Assembly: GCA_964019335.1 (NCBI GenBank)
Contig: OZ025713.1
Coordinates: 124,001-188,000, forward strand
Source of the DNA: Diplonema japonicum
Taxonomy: Eukaryota > Euglenozoa > Diplonemea > Diplonemida > Diplonemidae
Direction of reading: 5' to 3'
Length of the DNA: 64,000 nucleotides
Each line of letters starts with the position of its first letter. The stretch's first letter is position 1. The position numbers were made by a program, and so were the translations under genes. Under the pieces are notes generated by a model. That model ran no database searches, had not been told where the DNA came from, and saw only the letters and a list, made by a program, of their open reading frames with translations. Of the stretch, positions 47,309 to 57,215 are shown piece after piece.

Positions 47309-48161
47309 CTTTTTAATAGTTGCGACAAAAAATATTGCTGTTCGTGTTTTCCTCCCTCCACTCCTTCTTATTCTCTCTTCTTTTTTTTTTTTTTTTAGGT
47401 TCGTAATTAAGAAGAAAAATATGTCTTTAAAGGGAACTTGCTGTGACAGAATCGCAGAAAAAAAAAAAAAAAAAAAGAAAAAGAGAGAAAGAAGAAGGGG
47501 GGGGGAAGGGAGGGAGGATAAGGGAAAGAAAGCGAACAGCAAGATTCTGCGATTACCTAGGTGGGGGAAAAGTTTTTAAATATTGAGTTAAAGGAAGTCT
47601 TTGCGAGACGCCCTCCTCATGATGCGTTCCCTGCTACCCACTGTGGTTCAGCAATATACTCCACAAGCTGCGGGGGCAGTTCGAGGTGGAGTTGAGTGGT
47701 CCACAACCTTCGGTGCCTCGAAATGCCTCCCTTGAGTCTTCGCCAAAAAATGGAAAAAAAAAAAAAAGAAAAAGAGAAATAAAATGGCCGTTTTTTGTCA
47801 GGGTCAGAAAAATACATAAGAATGCTATAGGAAAACAAAAACAAAAACAAACCCCCCCCCCCTTTCTTTTTTTGTTTAGACAAGAAAGAGAATTAGTCAA
47901 AAAAAAGGGACAGAATCCTTTTTTTTTTCTTCCTCCGGTATTTTATCCCCTCCCCCCTAACACCACAAAGGCCAGACAGAACGGATGAACCTGCCTTAAC
48001 AGAGCAGGCTTAATAGATATAATAAAAAGAAAAGAAAAAAAACAACATCAAAAAAAGTAAAGAGAAAACACGTGGGGTTTTTTTTTTTTTTGCATTTGAC
48101 AAGTACTACTCAAGGTTTCTTGTAGGAAGTATTTATCCCCAAAGGTTTGCATTTGTGCGCA

Positions 48162-48205
<44 letters not shown>

Positions 48206-48575
48206 AACACCAGACTCTTCTTAATTTTCTTTTTTTTTCGCTATAAAGGAAGATTCCGTTTTTTGGCTAAGAACAGAGCAGCACTTGTTGAAAAGGTAAG
48301 GCCTACTTGATCACGGGGGGGGGGGGGGGGGGGGGGAAGGTGGCTGATGTGATTGAGGTGGTGGTGGGGGAGGGAGAATAAAAAAAAGAAGATTTTTTTT
48401 TTTTTTTTTTTTTTTTTTCCTTCCTGCGATCTTTTATTAAATTGAGCTCTCGAAGAGAAAAAAAAAAAAAGAAAGAAAAAAAGAGGAACTGGCTGTTATT
48501 TGTTACGTGCCGGGTAAAAACCTGGAGAAGTTTGTAAACCCGAAACACAGTCAAAGACCCGTTCTTGCAAAAAAA
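46775..48575. other. Intergenic, homopolymer-rich with repeat copies
   Basis: 46897-47025 is a repeat copy closely matching 31398-31525, and 47580-47620 is a partial copy. Poly-A (48163-48200), poly-G (48315-48337) and poly-T (48396-48418) runs are present. No gene is supportable. Confidence 0.6.
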
Positions 48576-48614
48576 AAAAATAATTCTTTATGACTATATG
48601 TCTTTGTTGTTCGC
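48576..48614 (-). repeat. Split direct repeat B2
   Basis: Same sequence as 48714-48752 (plus strand ataattctttatgactatat, then gtctttgttgttcgc). Outer right-hand member of the pair in element orientation; its end overlaps the A2 start by about 11 bases. Confidence 0.88.
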
Positions 48615-48710
48615 ACGAGCAAAAAAGATTTTTAAAAAGCTGCGAAAGTTTTTTGCTCGGCACAAGTTGCATATAGTTATAAAATCATTTTTTGAAAGAT
48701 AAATATTTGT
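48604..48710 (-). repeat. Split direct repeat A2
   Basis: About 107 bp matching A1 at 52370-52476 with about one difference (gcgaaagtt against gcgaaggtt). Confidence 0.9.
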
Positions 48711-48713
48711 AAC

Positions 48714-48752
48714 AAAAATAATTCTTTATGACTATATGTCTTTGTTGTTCGC
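48714..48752 (-). repeat. Split direct repeat B1
   Basis: Copy of B2, lying between the RNase H ORF end and A2. Confidence 0.88.
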
Positions 48753-48816
48753 TTCAGGACCCTCTGGGACCGCGGAACGCGGTGCCGTAACGGCGGGGCC
48801 GTGGAGGCGTCTCTCA

Positions 48817-50449
48817 CTACAGGAAGTGGCCTGATCTTGCCCCCGGGTGCGTAACGCCCCGCGTGAATGGGTCTGCCTTCTGCTCGTGTGTGGAAACCCA
48901 CTGGACGTGGAGATTTGCCTGACGCTCCTCTACGAGAGTGTATATGTCAGTAATTATCTTATTTCCCATGAAGCTAGATGACAGCCCCTTCCGAATCGCG
49001 TACACAGCAGGCAGGTTGTCGACCATCAGCGATACCTTGCAGCGGGACCCCCCACGGAGGGCCATGAAAGCTCCTTCCCGGGCTGCCGCTAGTTCCTTCA
49101 GGAAGATGTGACGTGCTTCCCACCGTCCGCAGAACTCTCCCTGCGTCACGTGCTTCACGACGCCTTCATCCAGCATGACCCCTGCCCAGGCAGTCGACGA
49201 AGCGTCAGTCCACACCACCCTCTCAGGTAACTCGTCTGGTCGGGTTCTCCAGGCGTTCCTGGCCATCACCGCCAGCGCACGCCTCACGTCAGCCACAGTA
49301 GATGGGGGAACGGCCACGGTCTCGTCCCACTTCTGCGGCTCCTTCGCTACCAAGGATGTGGCTTTGCGGAGGAAACTGATGGCGTGGGGAAGGAAACAGA
49401 GAGGATGCCTGGTTGTGTACCGGTGCCAGACGACCCTGCCGAATAGCCGAGAAAACTCCCTCGGGGTACACCTGCTGTCGCCGACAACCTTCGTCGTTTC
49501 TTCAGCCTGCAGAACCTTCTCTACCCACTTCGGAGCCATCCTGTACCGCGCGGACACAAGATCAAAAGCAAGCCCCAAAGCCTCGAACTCCTGGTTTGGC
49601 ACGCCCGCACCAGCCTCGTCGAAGTGCAGGTCACCCCGACCTTCTCGCACCTCTGCAAAAAGCCGTGTCAATCCAGCACACACCCTGCTCCTCCGGCAGC
49701 AACACCGTGGCGGTCCTCTGCGCGATAGCTGGCGCCCAACTCCACCCCATCGCCATCACGTCCATCACCACGGTGCTGAACTGGCCCCTCCAGCCAGAAA
49801 CTCTCGCCCCGAAGAACTTCGCTACCGCGGGTGACAGCGGGAACTGGTAAAACCAACTCCTCGCATCTGCCGTCACAACATACCTTGCGCGTAGGAAGCG
49901 CTCGATCACCTCCAAGATCGGCGGCAAAAACATCTGGGGGGGTGGCTTCATCAAGAGGTTCAGCTTCCTGCCGTCCTGAACCAGACGGAGATCTCCCGAC
50001 TTCTTTGGCACGGTGAACAGGGAGGATGACCTTCGGGTGGTCGATCTTCACTTTCCTCAGGACTCCGTAATCTCTGAGCGTCGGGAGGTGGCGAAGCATG
50101 CCCCGCGATGTGCCCCTCAAGTACCTCGGAGCCTCCATCTCTGTCAATGCCCCTTCCTTCAGCGCACCCCGGAAAGCATGTTCACAGCAGATGACATCGA
50201 CGACACCGTCAAGGATCCCACGCTCGTCCAACTCTTTGAGGGCAGGGACACTGATCCTGCTTCTCGATATCGCCGCAATGTCGCCGTCTGAACCCCGCTG
50301 GGCAGGAGGCGAGACGCCAAACAAACGCGGTTCTGCGTCATATCCAATGAAGGGGTCAGCCGACGGGAAAGTCTCGAAACCGTCCAAAGGGTCGTAGTCA
50401 GCACCCTGGCTGACCTTGGCGGAACTGCGGAAAAAAGAAAAAGGGAATT
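48817..50449 (-). pseudogene. Reverse transcriptase-RNase H of the VIPER-like element, frameshifted
   Basis: Three frames. The first (to about 50040) has ERGILDGVVDVICCEHAF and YGVLRKVKIDHP, the RT N-terminus. The second (about 50025-49660) has FTVPKKSGDLRLVQDGRKLN, VVTADARSWFYQFPLS and VVMDVMAMGWSWAPA, then CWIDTAF where the YxDD catalytic block is expected; only one Asp is seen. The third (to 48817) has the thumb and RNase H: VVWTDASSTAWAGV (D), FLKELAAAREGA (E), LMVDNLPAVYAIRKG (D) and EQKADPFTRG (D). Two frame changes inside the RT and the second-Asp change suggest an inactive copy. In the family, RT and RNase H copy the element RNA using circular intermediates. Confidence 0.82.
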
Positions 50450-51452
50450 TCACCTGAGCAAAGAAGAAGTCTTTGCAGTCGCCCTCACTGTGTGTACCTC
50501 GGCCTGGGGGAGGTACCGCATCAATGCCGTCGTCGATGAGTGACGGGAGACAGCCCGCAATTCTTCCAGCGCAGCCCCCCCTGCGCATTAGCGTGTGAAG
50601 CGCGCCCCTGCGAATGGAGTGGGCCGTGAGGCCTTTCGAAGCTTTGCCCATTGCTCTGTTCACGTGGGGGTATTTCACACCTTCGAACAGGAGGTCGTCC
50701 GGCCCAGCCTCCAGCAGCGTGCGTCCGATGTAAAGTCTGGCCCTCTCCGAGACGGCCACCCCCGTCGTGATGCCCAGTCGAAAAGGGTCCGACTTGGTGT
50801 TGGACCAGTTCACGGCGATGTGTCCCGGCATGACCGTCACGTCCTTGCACTTCAGGCGGATGACATCCGAGCACCTGGCCGCCCCATACCAGGCGAGTTC
50901 GAGGACGGTTCGAACCTTCTCGCTCGATGTCTTGCGCATTGCCCTCCGAAGCTGTATGGGAGTAGCAGGAATCGCCTGCTTCTGAGGCCGCAAAGCCCCT
51001 TGGCGCCGGAGGCTGCGTTCGAAATCTCGGAGCGCTCTGCTCTGAACGGGGCCCTGTCCATACCTGGCTTCGGCTGCCCTGATGTTCACGCAGTACTGTA
51101 GCGCCGACTGCACCTTCAGGTCGTTCAGTGTCATCAACTTGGTGACGAAAAGGATGATGGCCCAAGGAGTGGAGGGGACGTCCCAGTGCTTCCTGAACTC
51201 CAGGAAACGTCTGTAGACCGACGTGATGCTGGCCCAGTACTGCTCGCTGAGGGCGCTCCTCATGTGCCGGCCGGCTTCCCGGGAGACCCTGACCTTCTGC
51301 TTCGCGGTGAGCGGGAGTTCGGTGACTTTCGGCCTTCCTAGCGAGGGAACATTGTTTGTTTGTCGAGAGGGAGAGAGAGGAAGAAAATGTGAGTTTGGAT
51401 AAGGGGCGTGGGGTACGTGGGGTGCAGGGGGAGAGGCTGTCAACGCTGTCAT
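50450..51452 (-). pseudogene. Tyrosine recombinase of the VIPER-like element, frameshifted
   Basis: Starts at ATG 51452-51450, overlapping ORF1 by four bases. Core-binding region GRHMRSALSEQYWASITSVY, catalytic Arg in WYGAARCSDVIRL and HSIRRG (H-x-x-R). The catalytic Tyr is visible only in another frame (AVSRHSSTTALMRYLP), reached after the seven-base C run at 50575-50581 (G run in the gene), followed by a stop at 50452-50450. So all of R, HxxR and Y are encoded, but a one- or two-base indel in a homopolymer splits them. It may be a sequence error. The enzyme would join circular cDNA to the target. Confidence 0.8.
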
Positions 51453-52360
51453 TTCCTGCGCCGATCCCTCGATCCAGACCTGCCTCCTCTGCGGGATCTG
51501 CCCTCGTTCTCCCCGGACGCCCTGCCTTCCCTGCGGCTTTTGCCTCCCCTCATTGTAGCGCTGTCCGTGAGCTTTCGCTTCCTGCGTCGACGGGTGAGCT
51601 CTTCGGCCAGGCGTTCTCCCTTTCTCAAAAAAGTAGGGACCGACTGCCCGTCGAACGCCTGCTGGATCGCGTCGGCGGCCTCCCAGTTGTCCCTGCTGCC
51701 CCTCTCTAGGGCCTGCAGGCGGACGATGGCTCGCTCGGCGAGGCGGACAAGCGTTGAGTTTAGCTCCACCGGGTCTTGACAGCCAATGGCCATTACGATC
51801 TCCTGCAGGTCCTTGACCCGCATGCCTGCCTCCCAAGCGTGGGGCCCGACGGTCAGCTGCCTGTACTGCATGGCGATGTTGGCCACCACCATGGGGCGCT
51901 CGCCCGGCTCTAACCACGCCCACTTCGACGGCTCTAAGGCTTGCAGACCCCATAGCGGTGGGGGAGCCTGAGTGTCGGGGTTGTCCTGTGGTGAGTCGTC
52001 GGCGCTTGGCTCGTCGCGAAAACCCTCCGAGTCCGCGGAAGACTGCGAGGCTAGGCGTCTGCGCCTTCCGTCGCGAATTCCGGGGAGGTTGACCCCAGTC
52101 GTACCCTCGGCGCTTGGCCCTCGATCAGCTCGGTCGGCTGAGAGTTCCAGCCGATGTCCCGACCCAAGGTGCGAACTCTCCACCCGGTCCCTAACCGTGG
52201 GGAGCAGCTCGGAGATGGCCCTCTGAACGGCCTGCTCGACGAGCCGGTCGACCCTGGTTCTCTTAGGGGTCGCCTCACTCCGGCCTGGCGTCTGGCACGG
52301 AGGCGGGGAGGTGGGTGATCCAACCCTCTCTCCACCCGCTTTGGCAGTCTTCGGCGGCAT
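51449..52360 (-). CDS. Gag-like ORF1 of the VIPER-like element
   Basis: 303 aa from the ATG at 52358-52360 (MPPKTAKAGGERVGSP). Pro/Ser/Arg-rich N-terminus, a central helical part (ALEPSKWAWLEPGERPMVVA, RVKDLQEIVMAIG) and a very basic end (RSRRGGRSGSRDRRRK). No zinc knuckle is visible. The position as first ORF, basic C-terminus and lack of enzyme motifs fit a nucleocapsid role, with RNA binding by the basic tail. Its stop overlaps the start of the next ORF as ATGA (51452-51449), which allows translation by termination-reinitiation. Confidence 0.78.
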   Translation of the reverse strand: MPPKTAKAGGERVGSPTSPPPCQTPGRSEATPKRTRVDRLVEQAVQRAISELLPTVRDRVESSHLGSGHRLELSADRADRGPSAEGTTGVNLPGIRDGRRRRLASQSSADSEGFRDEPSADDSPQDNPDTQAPPPLWGLQALEPSKWAWLEPGERPMVVANIAMQYRQLTVGPHAWEAGMRVKDLQEIVMAIGCQDPVELNSTLVRLAERAIVRLQALERGSRDNWEAADAIQQAFDGQSVPTFLRKGERLAEELTRRRRKRKLTDSATMRGGKSRREGRASGENEGRSRRGGRSGSRDRRRK

Positions 52361-52369
52361 TTTACTTTT

Positions 52370-52476
52370 TTGTTGTTCGCACGAGCAAAAAAGATTTTTA
52401 AAAAGCTGCGAAGGTTTTTTGCTCGGCACAAGTTGCATATAGTTATAAAATCATTTTTTGAAAGATAAATATTTGT
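52370..52476 (-). repeat. Split direct repeat A1
   Basis: 5' end of the element in its own orientation, ending about 10 bp before the Gag-like ATG at 52360. Outside it the sequence ggttagcaacggcccgcc resembles 5631-5650, so the element landed in another repeat. Confidence 0.88.
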
Positions 52477-53134
52477 GGTTAGCAACGGCCCGCCAGAAAA
52501 TAAAAAACCTTGGGGGTTTCCTTTTGGCGAGCGGCGATTCTCGTTATTCTCTTTTCAATCTATAAGTCCTTTTTACTCCGGGCCCTACCCTCTTTCCCGG
52601 GCTCCGGACTGAAGTATCTCAGTTTCAGGGAAAACAAAAAATAAAAAAAATAAATAGAAAGCAAAGTGTTAGAAAAAGGGAAGAAAAAAAAAAAAGAAAA
52701 AGAAAAAATTCCCATTTTTTTTTTCCCCGGGAGAATTCGAGTCTCTTTGGGGCTTTGTACATCCCTGCAGCCCCCCTTGACCGAACAAAGTAAAAGAAGA
52801 AAAAAAAAAGTAAAAATAGGCAAATACTGAACTGAAAGAATGACGGGGTAGAAAAAAAAGTTGCACGGGAAAAAGAATATTCTATTTGGGAGGACACTGG
52901 AGAAAACCGAACGATGAAAAATAATAATTTTACTTTTGCTCAAGCACGCAGAGACCAGTGAGGAGGGCCAGCTCGGTTCGTTTTTTTTGGGGGGGGATGT
53001 TTGCTTTTCTTTAACGACCTCATTTTTAAAAAAAAAAAAAGAATGACAAAAGAAAAAAAAAAATCTTTTCTTTAGCAATAACAATTCATTTATCAAAATA
53101 TTGTTATTTTATTATTATTTTTTTTTTTTTTTTT
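52477..53134. other. Intergenic
   Basis: A/T runs with moderately unique sequence. 53068-53100 (tttagcaataacaattcatt) matches the end of the hairpin repeat. No gene is supportable; the 178-codon minus frame is low-complexity (F/K/S). Confidence 0.55.
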
Positions 53135-56100
53135 TCACAACTCCATGGTAGCGTTCGCAAGCATCCCGACCAACGTCTCGGTGGGGCTGACCCTCCCGGC
53201 GATGAGCGCAGACCGCGACGGAGAGCACGCTTGGAAAGCATATTTCGCAGAACAATACTCATCCGTCTGGTTCCCCAGGTTCAAGACAGTCTCATACTTT
53301 TGCGACAGCGAAAAACTAAACACCGACGACACGTTCATCTGCGCAGTAGACATCATCATCACAACTGCGATAAGAACCTTGAAAGACAGATGATACTCAA
53401 GTTTGTTCCCTCCGATCAACACCACAAACACCATTACAATACACTGCAGAACCTGAAACAGCTGGATCCAGACCATTACCCCGTACGTGTTCACGAATCT
53501 TTCAGACTCCTCAGAACTTTGGTACTTTCCTTGTATCATGGTGTACCACTTCATAAAAGACACGAATGCGACCAGAGAAACCGCTAAAATTGCAGTTGCA
53601 GCTGCCAGTGCAAAACCTTTTGTCATAAATGGGAACGCCCGAAGGACCCCCGCGATGAGCATCAGTGGGTTGGATGCGTTGTTCAAACATTCATCGATGT
53701 TCGATAATTGGTGAAGAGCCTCATCCATAGCTTCGTCCATGTTGTTGATAAGTTTTGCGACTTTTGTATCGAATGAGGTTACTAAATCGGCGAGCTCTCC
53801 CATGTTGTCCACAAGAGAGTTGACAGGGGGTTTTGTTAAGGCGTCGAAATTTGCCCCGAACTCCATGTTCGCCCCGCCCACCACCGCCAGCAGACCGATC
53901 GCGTTTTTGTCGTACCACTTAGGAGGGATGCTCTTGTCGATTACTCTGAGGCCTTTTCTGAGACGCTTTGATGATTTTCTGATCTTCCCGTAGCCGTCTA
54001 GCGTGAAGCTCTTCTCGATGGCGAGGATGTCGACAAGCATCATGAGCGATGTGTTCTCCTTTATCTTGCGCAGCTTCTCCTCAACACTCGGATCATTGCT
54101 TCTCTCACATTTCCTCTGAAACATCTCCGGTGAGCCCTTCACCACGTCGATCATTGCAAGCGTTTGGTTCCTAACCGCCCATGTTTCCGGGCCCTTAACA
54201 GCCTCGTCTGGGATTGATGTTACTATACTTTCGTTTATGGTGGCGTTCGGGAGCATTGCTGCCAAATCAGACGGTGCGGATTCGTAGAGAATGGTGAGGT
54301 ACAACCCTTGTACGTTAAGGTTATGCGTGCTGAGGGTGATACGGTTGATGATTGTGTTGAATTCAGCTGCTTGTTCATGGTGAGCTGGTTCGCGGAGGGA
54401 TCTGACATGCGATGCGATGTCGAGTGTGGACAGAACTGTTTGGATTCCTGATTCGATTTGTTTTGCGAGGCGTGATGCGAGGTCTGCCGCGAGACGGTCG
54501 CCGGGAGCGACATCCTCGTTCGGGATGTACAGCGGTTCGGACTTCCCGCTGCTGTTGTTGATGGAACTGTCGCCCAAACTGTTGCCCATCTCCTCCGACT
54601 CCGCAACCGCTTCTTCAATCGCGGTTTCGATAACGCTCGTCACCCTGTCGTCGATGCTGTTTGATTTTAAAGCGTTCTTCGCTGTCTTCACCGCTTCGTC
54701 CGAATCAATGAGTTCCTTCCATATACACTTCGCTGCAACGCTAGCTGTTTTCCCCGCTAGCATGTGCACGTACTTCGCGTGGAGGTATGTAAACTGCGTG
54801 ACGTACTCCGCCTCCGCGTTCGAAAGCGAAACATCGAACAAATACCCCTCAAGAGAGGCTTTGAACTCGATGGCTTTGTTGCGAGCGGCTTGATTGCCGT
54901 CTGCCCAGTCTGGTGCAGCCTGTCTGCGGCGGTACATTGAGACAAACTTTGCTTGCGTTGCTTCTATCTCGTACACAATCTTCTTGAAGGCTTCCTTCAT
55001 GTCGTGGTCCGGGTTTCTGCAGATACGCGACGCTAGATGGCACAGCCTCGATCTGATGGACGCTGCGAGATGGTTAAGAACATGCGATGTAAGAGGGTTC
55101 GTCATCGATATATCAACAAAGGAAAATGCAGATGACACCACATCGGCCAGGCCTGTTCTGTACCCAACGACGACCTCTGTGGGGATACCTGCTTGTTCCA
55201 TGTATTGTACCCAGTGCAAGCATGTTACAAGAATTTCTTTCACCCTTGCAGCGGAGAAATACTGCAGACCTTCGACTTGCGATCGGAACGCAAGCTCAAC
55301 ACTCTGTTCGATGCTCGTCTGCAACGGTTCAGGGTACAGCATGGGAGCCTCATATATAGGGGTTTCAGGATCGGCTGCGTACTGTTGCAGATACAGCCCC
55401 GGGATTTGCAATTCCAACACGTTTCGCAACGCAGCGGCCGTTGACCTGCATGACAGAGCATCGCGGTACAGATGGACGATTTCTTCTGAGTACCTTACGG
55501 CAGATGCGGTGCCCTTCTCTTCGATAGATCGGAAGGATGGCATTCCGGGTATTTCAAAGGCTTGTTCGGGGCGGTGGAGGTTCTTGTTGAGGTTCATGTT
55601 TGGCGCGTCCGCCAGGCCCACCCAGAGCAGCAGCATGGCTTGGCAAACAATACACACACCAGACAGTATTAGAAGCCACAGTACCATCGTTCTCTTCCTA
55701 TCATCATCGAAACAGTCCAGTTTGAAGTACGCCGTGTGCAGGCTTGGCATCATGAAAATAAGCTGGAAAATATCGACAGACAACGGGAGCAGGATGTATA
55801 TTGCATGCTTCGAGTACAGGCGGTCGGGGATAACACCAATGGCGAGATGCTTCAAGCTAACGAAGAAGTTGAATACGATAAACCACCAATGGAGAAAGTA
55901 CACGGATTTGAAGAGACCGTCGGCTCTACCGCATATTTGGTCCGTCCACTCCACCCAGAAGGTGATCCATAAGCCAAGCATTGTGATGGAAGCCAACGTG
56001 CTGAGGCCTTCGGTGATGACAAAGCCCTTGAAGAACCGCTCTCTGCTTGCGATGGCCTTCCGCTCCCTCTCATCCATCATGTCGTCATAGTCGGGGCCGT

Positions 56101-56161
56101 TCTTAAGTGAGGCTTCTGATGAGCCGTCGTTGGGGTTTTGCGTGTTTTTAACATCTGACAT
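53135..56161 (-). CDS. Large polytopic membrane protein, unknown function
   Basis: 1008 aa, ATG at 56159-56161 preceded by an A run. Not recognised. An acidic N-terminus (MSDVKNTQNPNDGSS, DDMMDERER) is followed by about four hydrophobic helices (roughly 46-72, 88-110, 118-142 and 158-186), then about 680 residues of mainly helical soluble sequence with Ala/Glu-rich stretches (VIETAIEEAVAESEEMGNS, LADLVTSFDTKVAKLINNMD). Near the C-terminus are three more helices (FALAAATAILAVSLVAFVSF; WIQLFQVLQCIVMVFVVLIG; LSFKVLIAVVMMMSTAQM). A 4+3 helix plan with a big internal domain could suit a receptor, channel or contact-site protein. The C-terminus has Cys (EYCSAKYAFQACS). Same strand and similar composition as neighbours; certainly coding. 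Confidence 0.85.
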   Translation of the reverse strand: MSDVKNTQNPNDGSSEASLKNGPDYDDMMDERERKAIASRERFFKGFVITEGLSTLASITMLGLWITFWVEWTDQICGRADGLFKSVYFLHWWFIVFNFFVSLKHLAIGVIPDRLYSKHAIYILLPLSVDIFQLIFMMPSLHTAYFKLDCFDDDRKRTMVLWLLILSGVCIVCQAMLLLWVGLADAPNMNLNKNLHRPEQAFEIPGMPSFRSIEEKGTASAVRYSEEIVHLYRDALSCRSTAAALRNVLELQIPGLYLQQYAADPETPIYEAPMLYPEPLQTSIEQSVELAFRSQVEGLQYFSAARVKEILVTCLHWVQYMEQAGIPTEVVVGYRTGLADVVSSAFSFVDISMTNPLTSHVLNHLAASIRSRLCHLASRICRNPDHDMKEAFKKIVYEIEATQAKFVSMYRRRQAAPDWADGNQAARNKAIEFKASLEGYLFDVSLSNAEAEYVTQFTYLHAKYVHMLAGKTASVAAKCIWKELIDSDEAVKTAKNALKSNSIDDRVTSVIETAIEEAVAESEEMGNSLGDSSINNSSGKSEPLYIPNEDVAPGDRLAADLASRLAKQIESGIQTVLSTLDIASHVRSLREPAHHEQAAEFNTIINRITLSTHNLNVQGLYLTILYESAPSDLAAMLPNATINESIVTSIPDEAVKGPETWAVRNQTLAMIDVVKGSPEMFQRKCERSNDPSVEEKLRKIKENTSLMMLVDILAIEKSFTLDGYGKIRKSSKRLRKGLRVIDKSIPPKWYDKNAIGLLAVVGGANMEFGANFDALTKPPVNSLVDNMGELADLVTSFDTKVAKLINNMDEAMDEALHQLSNIDECLNNASNPLMLIAGVLRAFPFMTKGFALAAATAILAVSLVAFVSFMKWYTMIQGKYQSSEESERFVNTYGVMVWIQLFQVLQCIVMVFVVLIGGNKLEYHLSFKVLIAVVMMMSTAQMNVSSVFSFSLSQKYETVLNLGNQTDEYCSAKYAFQACSPSRSALIAGRVSPTETLVGMLANATMEL

Positions 56162-56762
56162 TTTTTTTTTTTTTTTTTTCTTTCACCCTTTTTCACCCCC
56201 TCACTCTTTATTATTATTTACTGAGTAATACTCATAGGGGGGGGGGGGGGGGGGGAGAACATTAAAAAAAAAAAAGAAAACTGCAAAACCTTTTGTTTTG
56301 CCATCGTCTCTCTTTTTGTAAGGGACACAGGGTCGTCCGCCCCGAAGCTTTGGTCGTAACCTATGGCCATTTTGTAGCGGCTGCAGCGTCCGGTTCAGCC
56401 AAGCTGGCCAGGGTACAAGTCCCATCCCTTGCGCCCAACTACACACCAGGGCAAGGGTTAAGATCTTTTTTTTTTTTTTTTTTCGCTCGGGCAAGAAAAG
56501 GAGAAAAAAAAAAATTAAAAGGTGGGGATAGAAACCTGGAGAGAAATTAAAAAAAAAAAAAAAAAAAAAAAAACAGAAAACCCGTGCAAAATTCACTTGA
56601 GGAGCTAGGTGAATCCGAGCCCCCTAAGCATCGATGGAGTTTTTACTAAGGTGGGCATATCTCGGTTATTAGCCGTCAACGCGCAAAAAAAAAAAAAAAA
56701 AAAAAAAAAAAAGAAAGAAAACACACAATTCTTCTTCTTTACACACATGGACTGGAAACCCC
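56162..56762. other. Intergenic
   Basis: Poly-G (56238-56255), poly-T and poly-A runs. 56637-56685 (gtgggcatatctcggttatt, agccgtcaacgcgca) matches 17680-17725. No gene. Confidence 0.6.
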
Positions 56763-57215
56763 TCACTTTTTCATTGTCATTCGCGGCCTTCTCGGTGGGA
56801 GCATACTGCTGATCAGAGGGAGGATGTCGGTGTTGCGGTTCACCTGCACAATAGGAATGCCACGGAAGGAGGGTGGTTGGGGATCGTGGGGGAGGTCTGT
56901 CTTGGTGGCTAAAATGCGGGCGTTTTTGAAGAATGTGTGGTAGCAGGATAGCCAGACCCCTAGGCGGTCGTAAGAGGCAGGGTTTGTGACATCGTAGACC
57001 AACAGCAGAATGCCGCTTATGAAGCGTGGATGGGAGCTGAAGCCCTTAGGAAAGTCGTGCAGCAGCACCTCTTCGTCCCTTTGAAGCAGATACTTTATGT
57101 AGGTCTGCGCCGTGGTTGTGGGAAACACCTCATCAGGACCTTCCGAAGCCCCGGCTGCGAGGATGAGGCTGGTCTTCCCCACTCCTTCGTCGCCGCATAA
57201 TAACGCCTTATTCAT
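56763..57215 (-). CDS. Degenerate small GTPase-like protein
   Basis: 150 aa from the ATG at 57213-57215 (MNKALLCGDEGVGKTS). The frame is open upstream, but only through a Lys/Phe-rich leader. P-loop GDEGVGKTS at 8-16 and G4-like TKTD are present. The G3 region reads HDFPKGF, not DxxG, so GTP hydrolysis is doubtful and the switch regions are unlike those of the paralogue at 13330-13803. From residue 68 to near the end (LLLVYDVTNPASYDRLG, PPSFRGIPIVQVNR) the two proteins are almost identical, and DNA identity starts abruptly at 57012. It may act as a GTP-binding decoy or pseudo-GTPase, or the C-terminal half may have been copied in by gene conversion. No prenylation motif (ends RMTMKK). Confidence 0.78.
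   Translation of the reverse strand: MNKALLCGDEGVGKTSLILAAGASEGPDEVFPTTTAQTYIKYLLQRDEEVLLHDFPKGFSSHPRFISGILLLVYDVTNPASYDRLGVWLSCYHTFFKNARILATKTDLPHDPQPPSFRGIPIVQVNRNTDILPLISSMLPPRRPRMTMKK

Larger units (their letters stand above)
48576..52476 (-). mobile_element. VIPER-like tyrosine-recombinase retrotransposon
   Basis: About 3.9 kb. In element orientation (minus strand): repeat A1 (52476-52370), a Gag-like ORF, a tyrosine recombinase, reverse transcriptase and RNase H, then repeats B1 (48752-48714), A2 (48710-48604) and B2 (48614-48576). A1-genes-B1-A2-B2 is the split-direct-repeat layout of Ngaro and VIPER elements, and the recombinase-before-RT order is that of trypanosomatid VIPER. Integration would use a circular intermediate and leave no target duplication. 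Several frameshifts in the enzyme region suggest this copy is inactive, unless some are sequence errors or recoding sites. Confidence 0.88.

Noticed and set aside
52560-53096. 178-codon minus frame in the intergenic region
   Set aside because: Composed of Phe/Lys/Ser from T and A runs; no domain.
54894-56090. 398-codon + strand frame opposite the 1008-aa membrane protein
   Set aside because: Antisense shadow. The minus frame has clear helices and spans the whole region.
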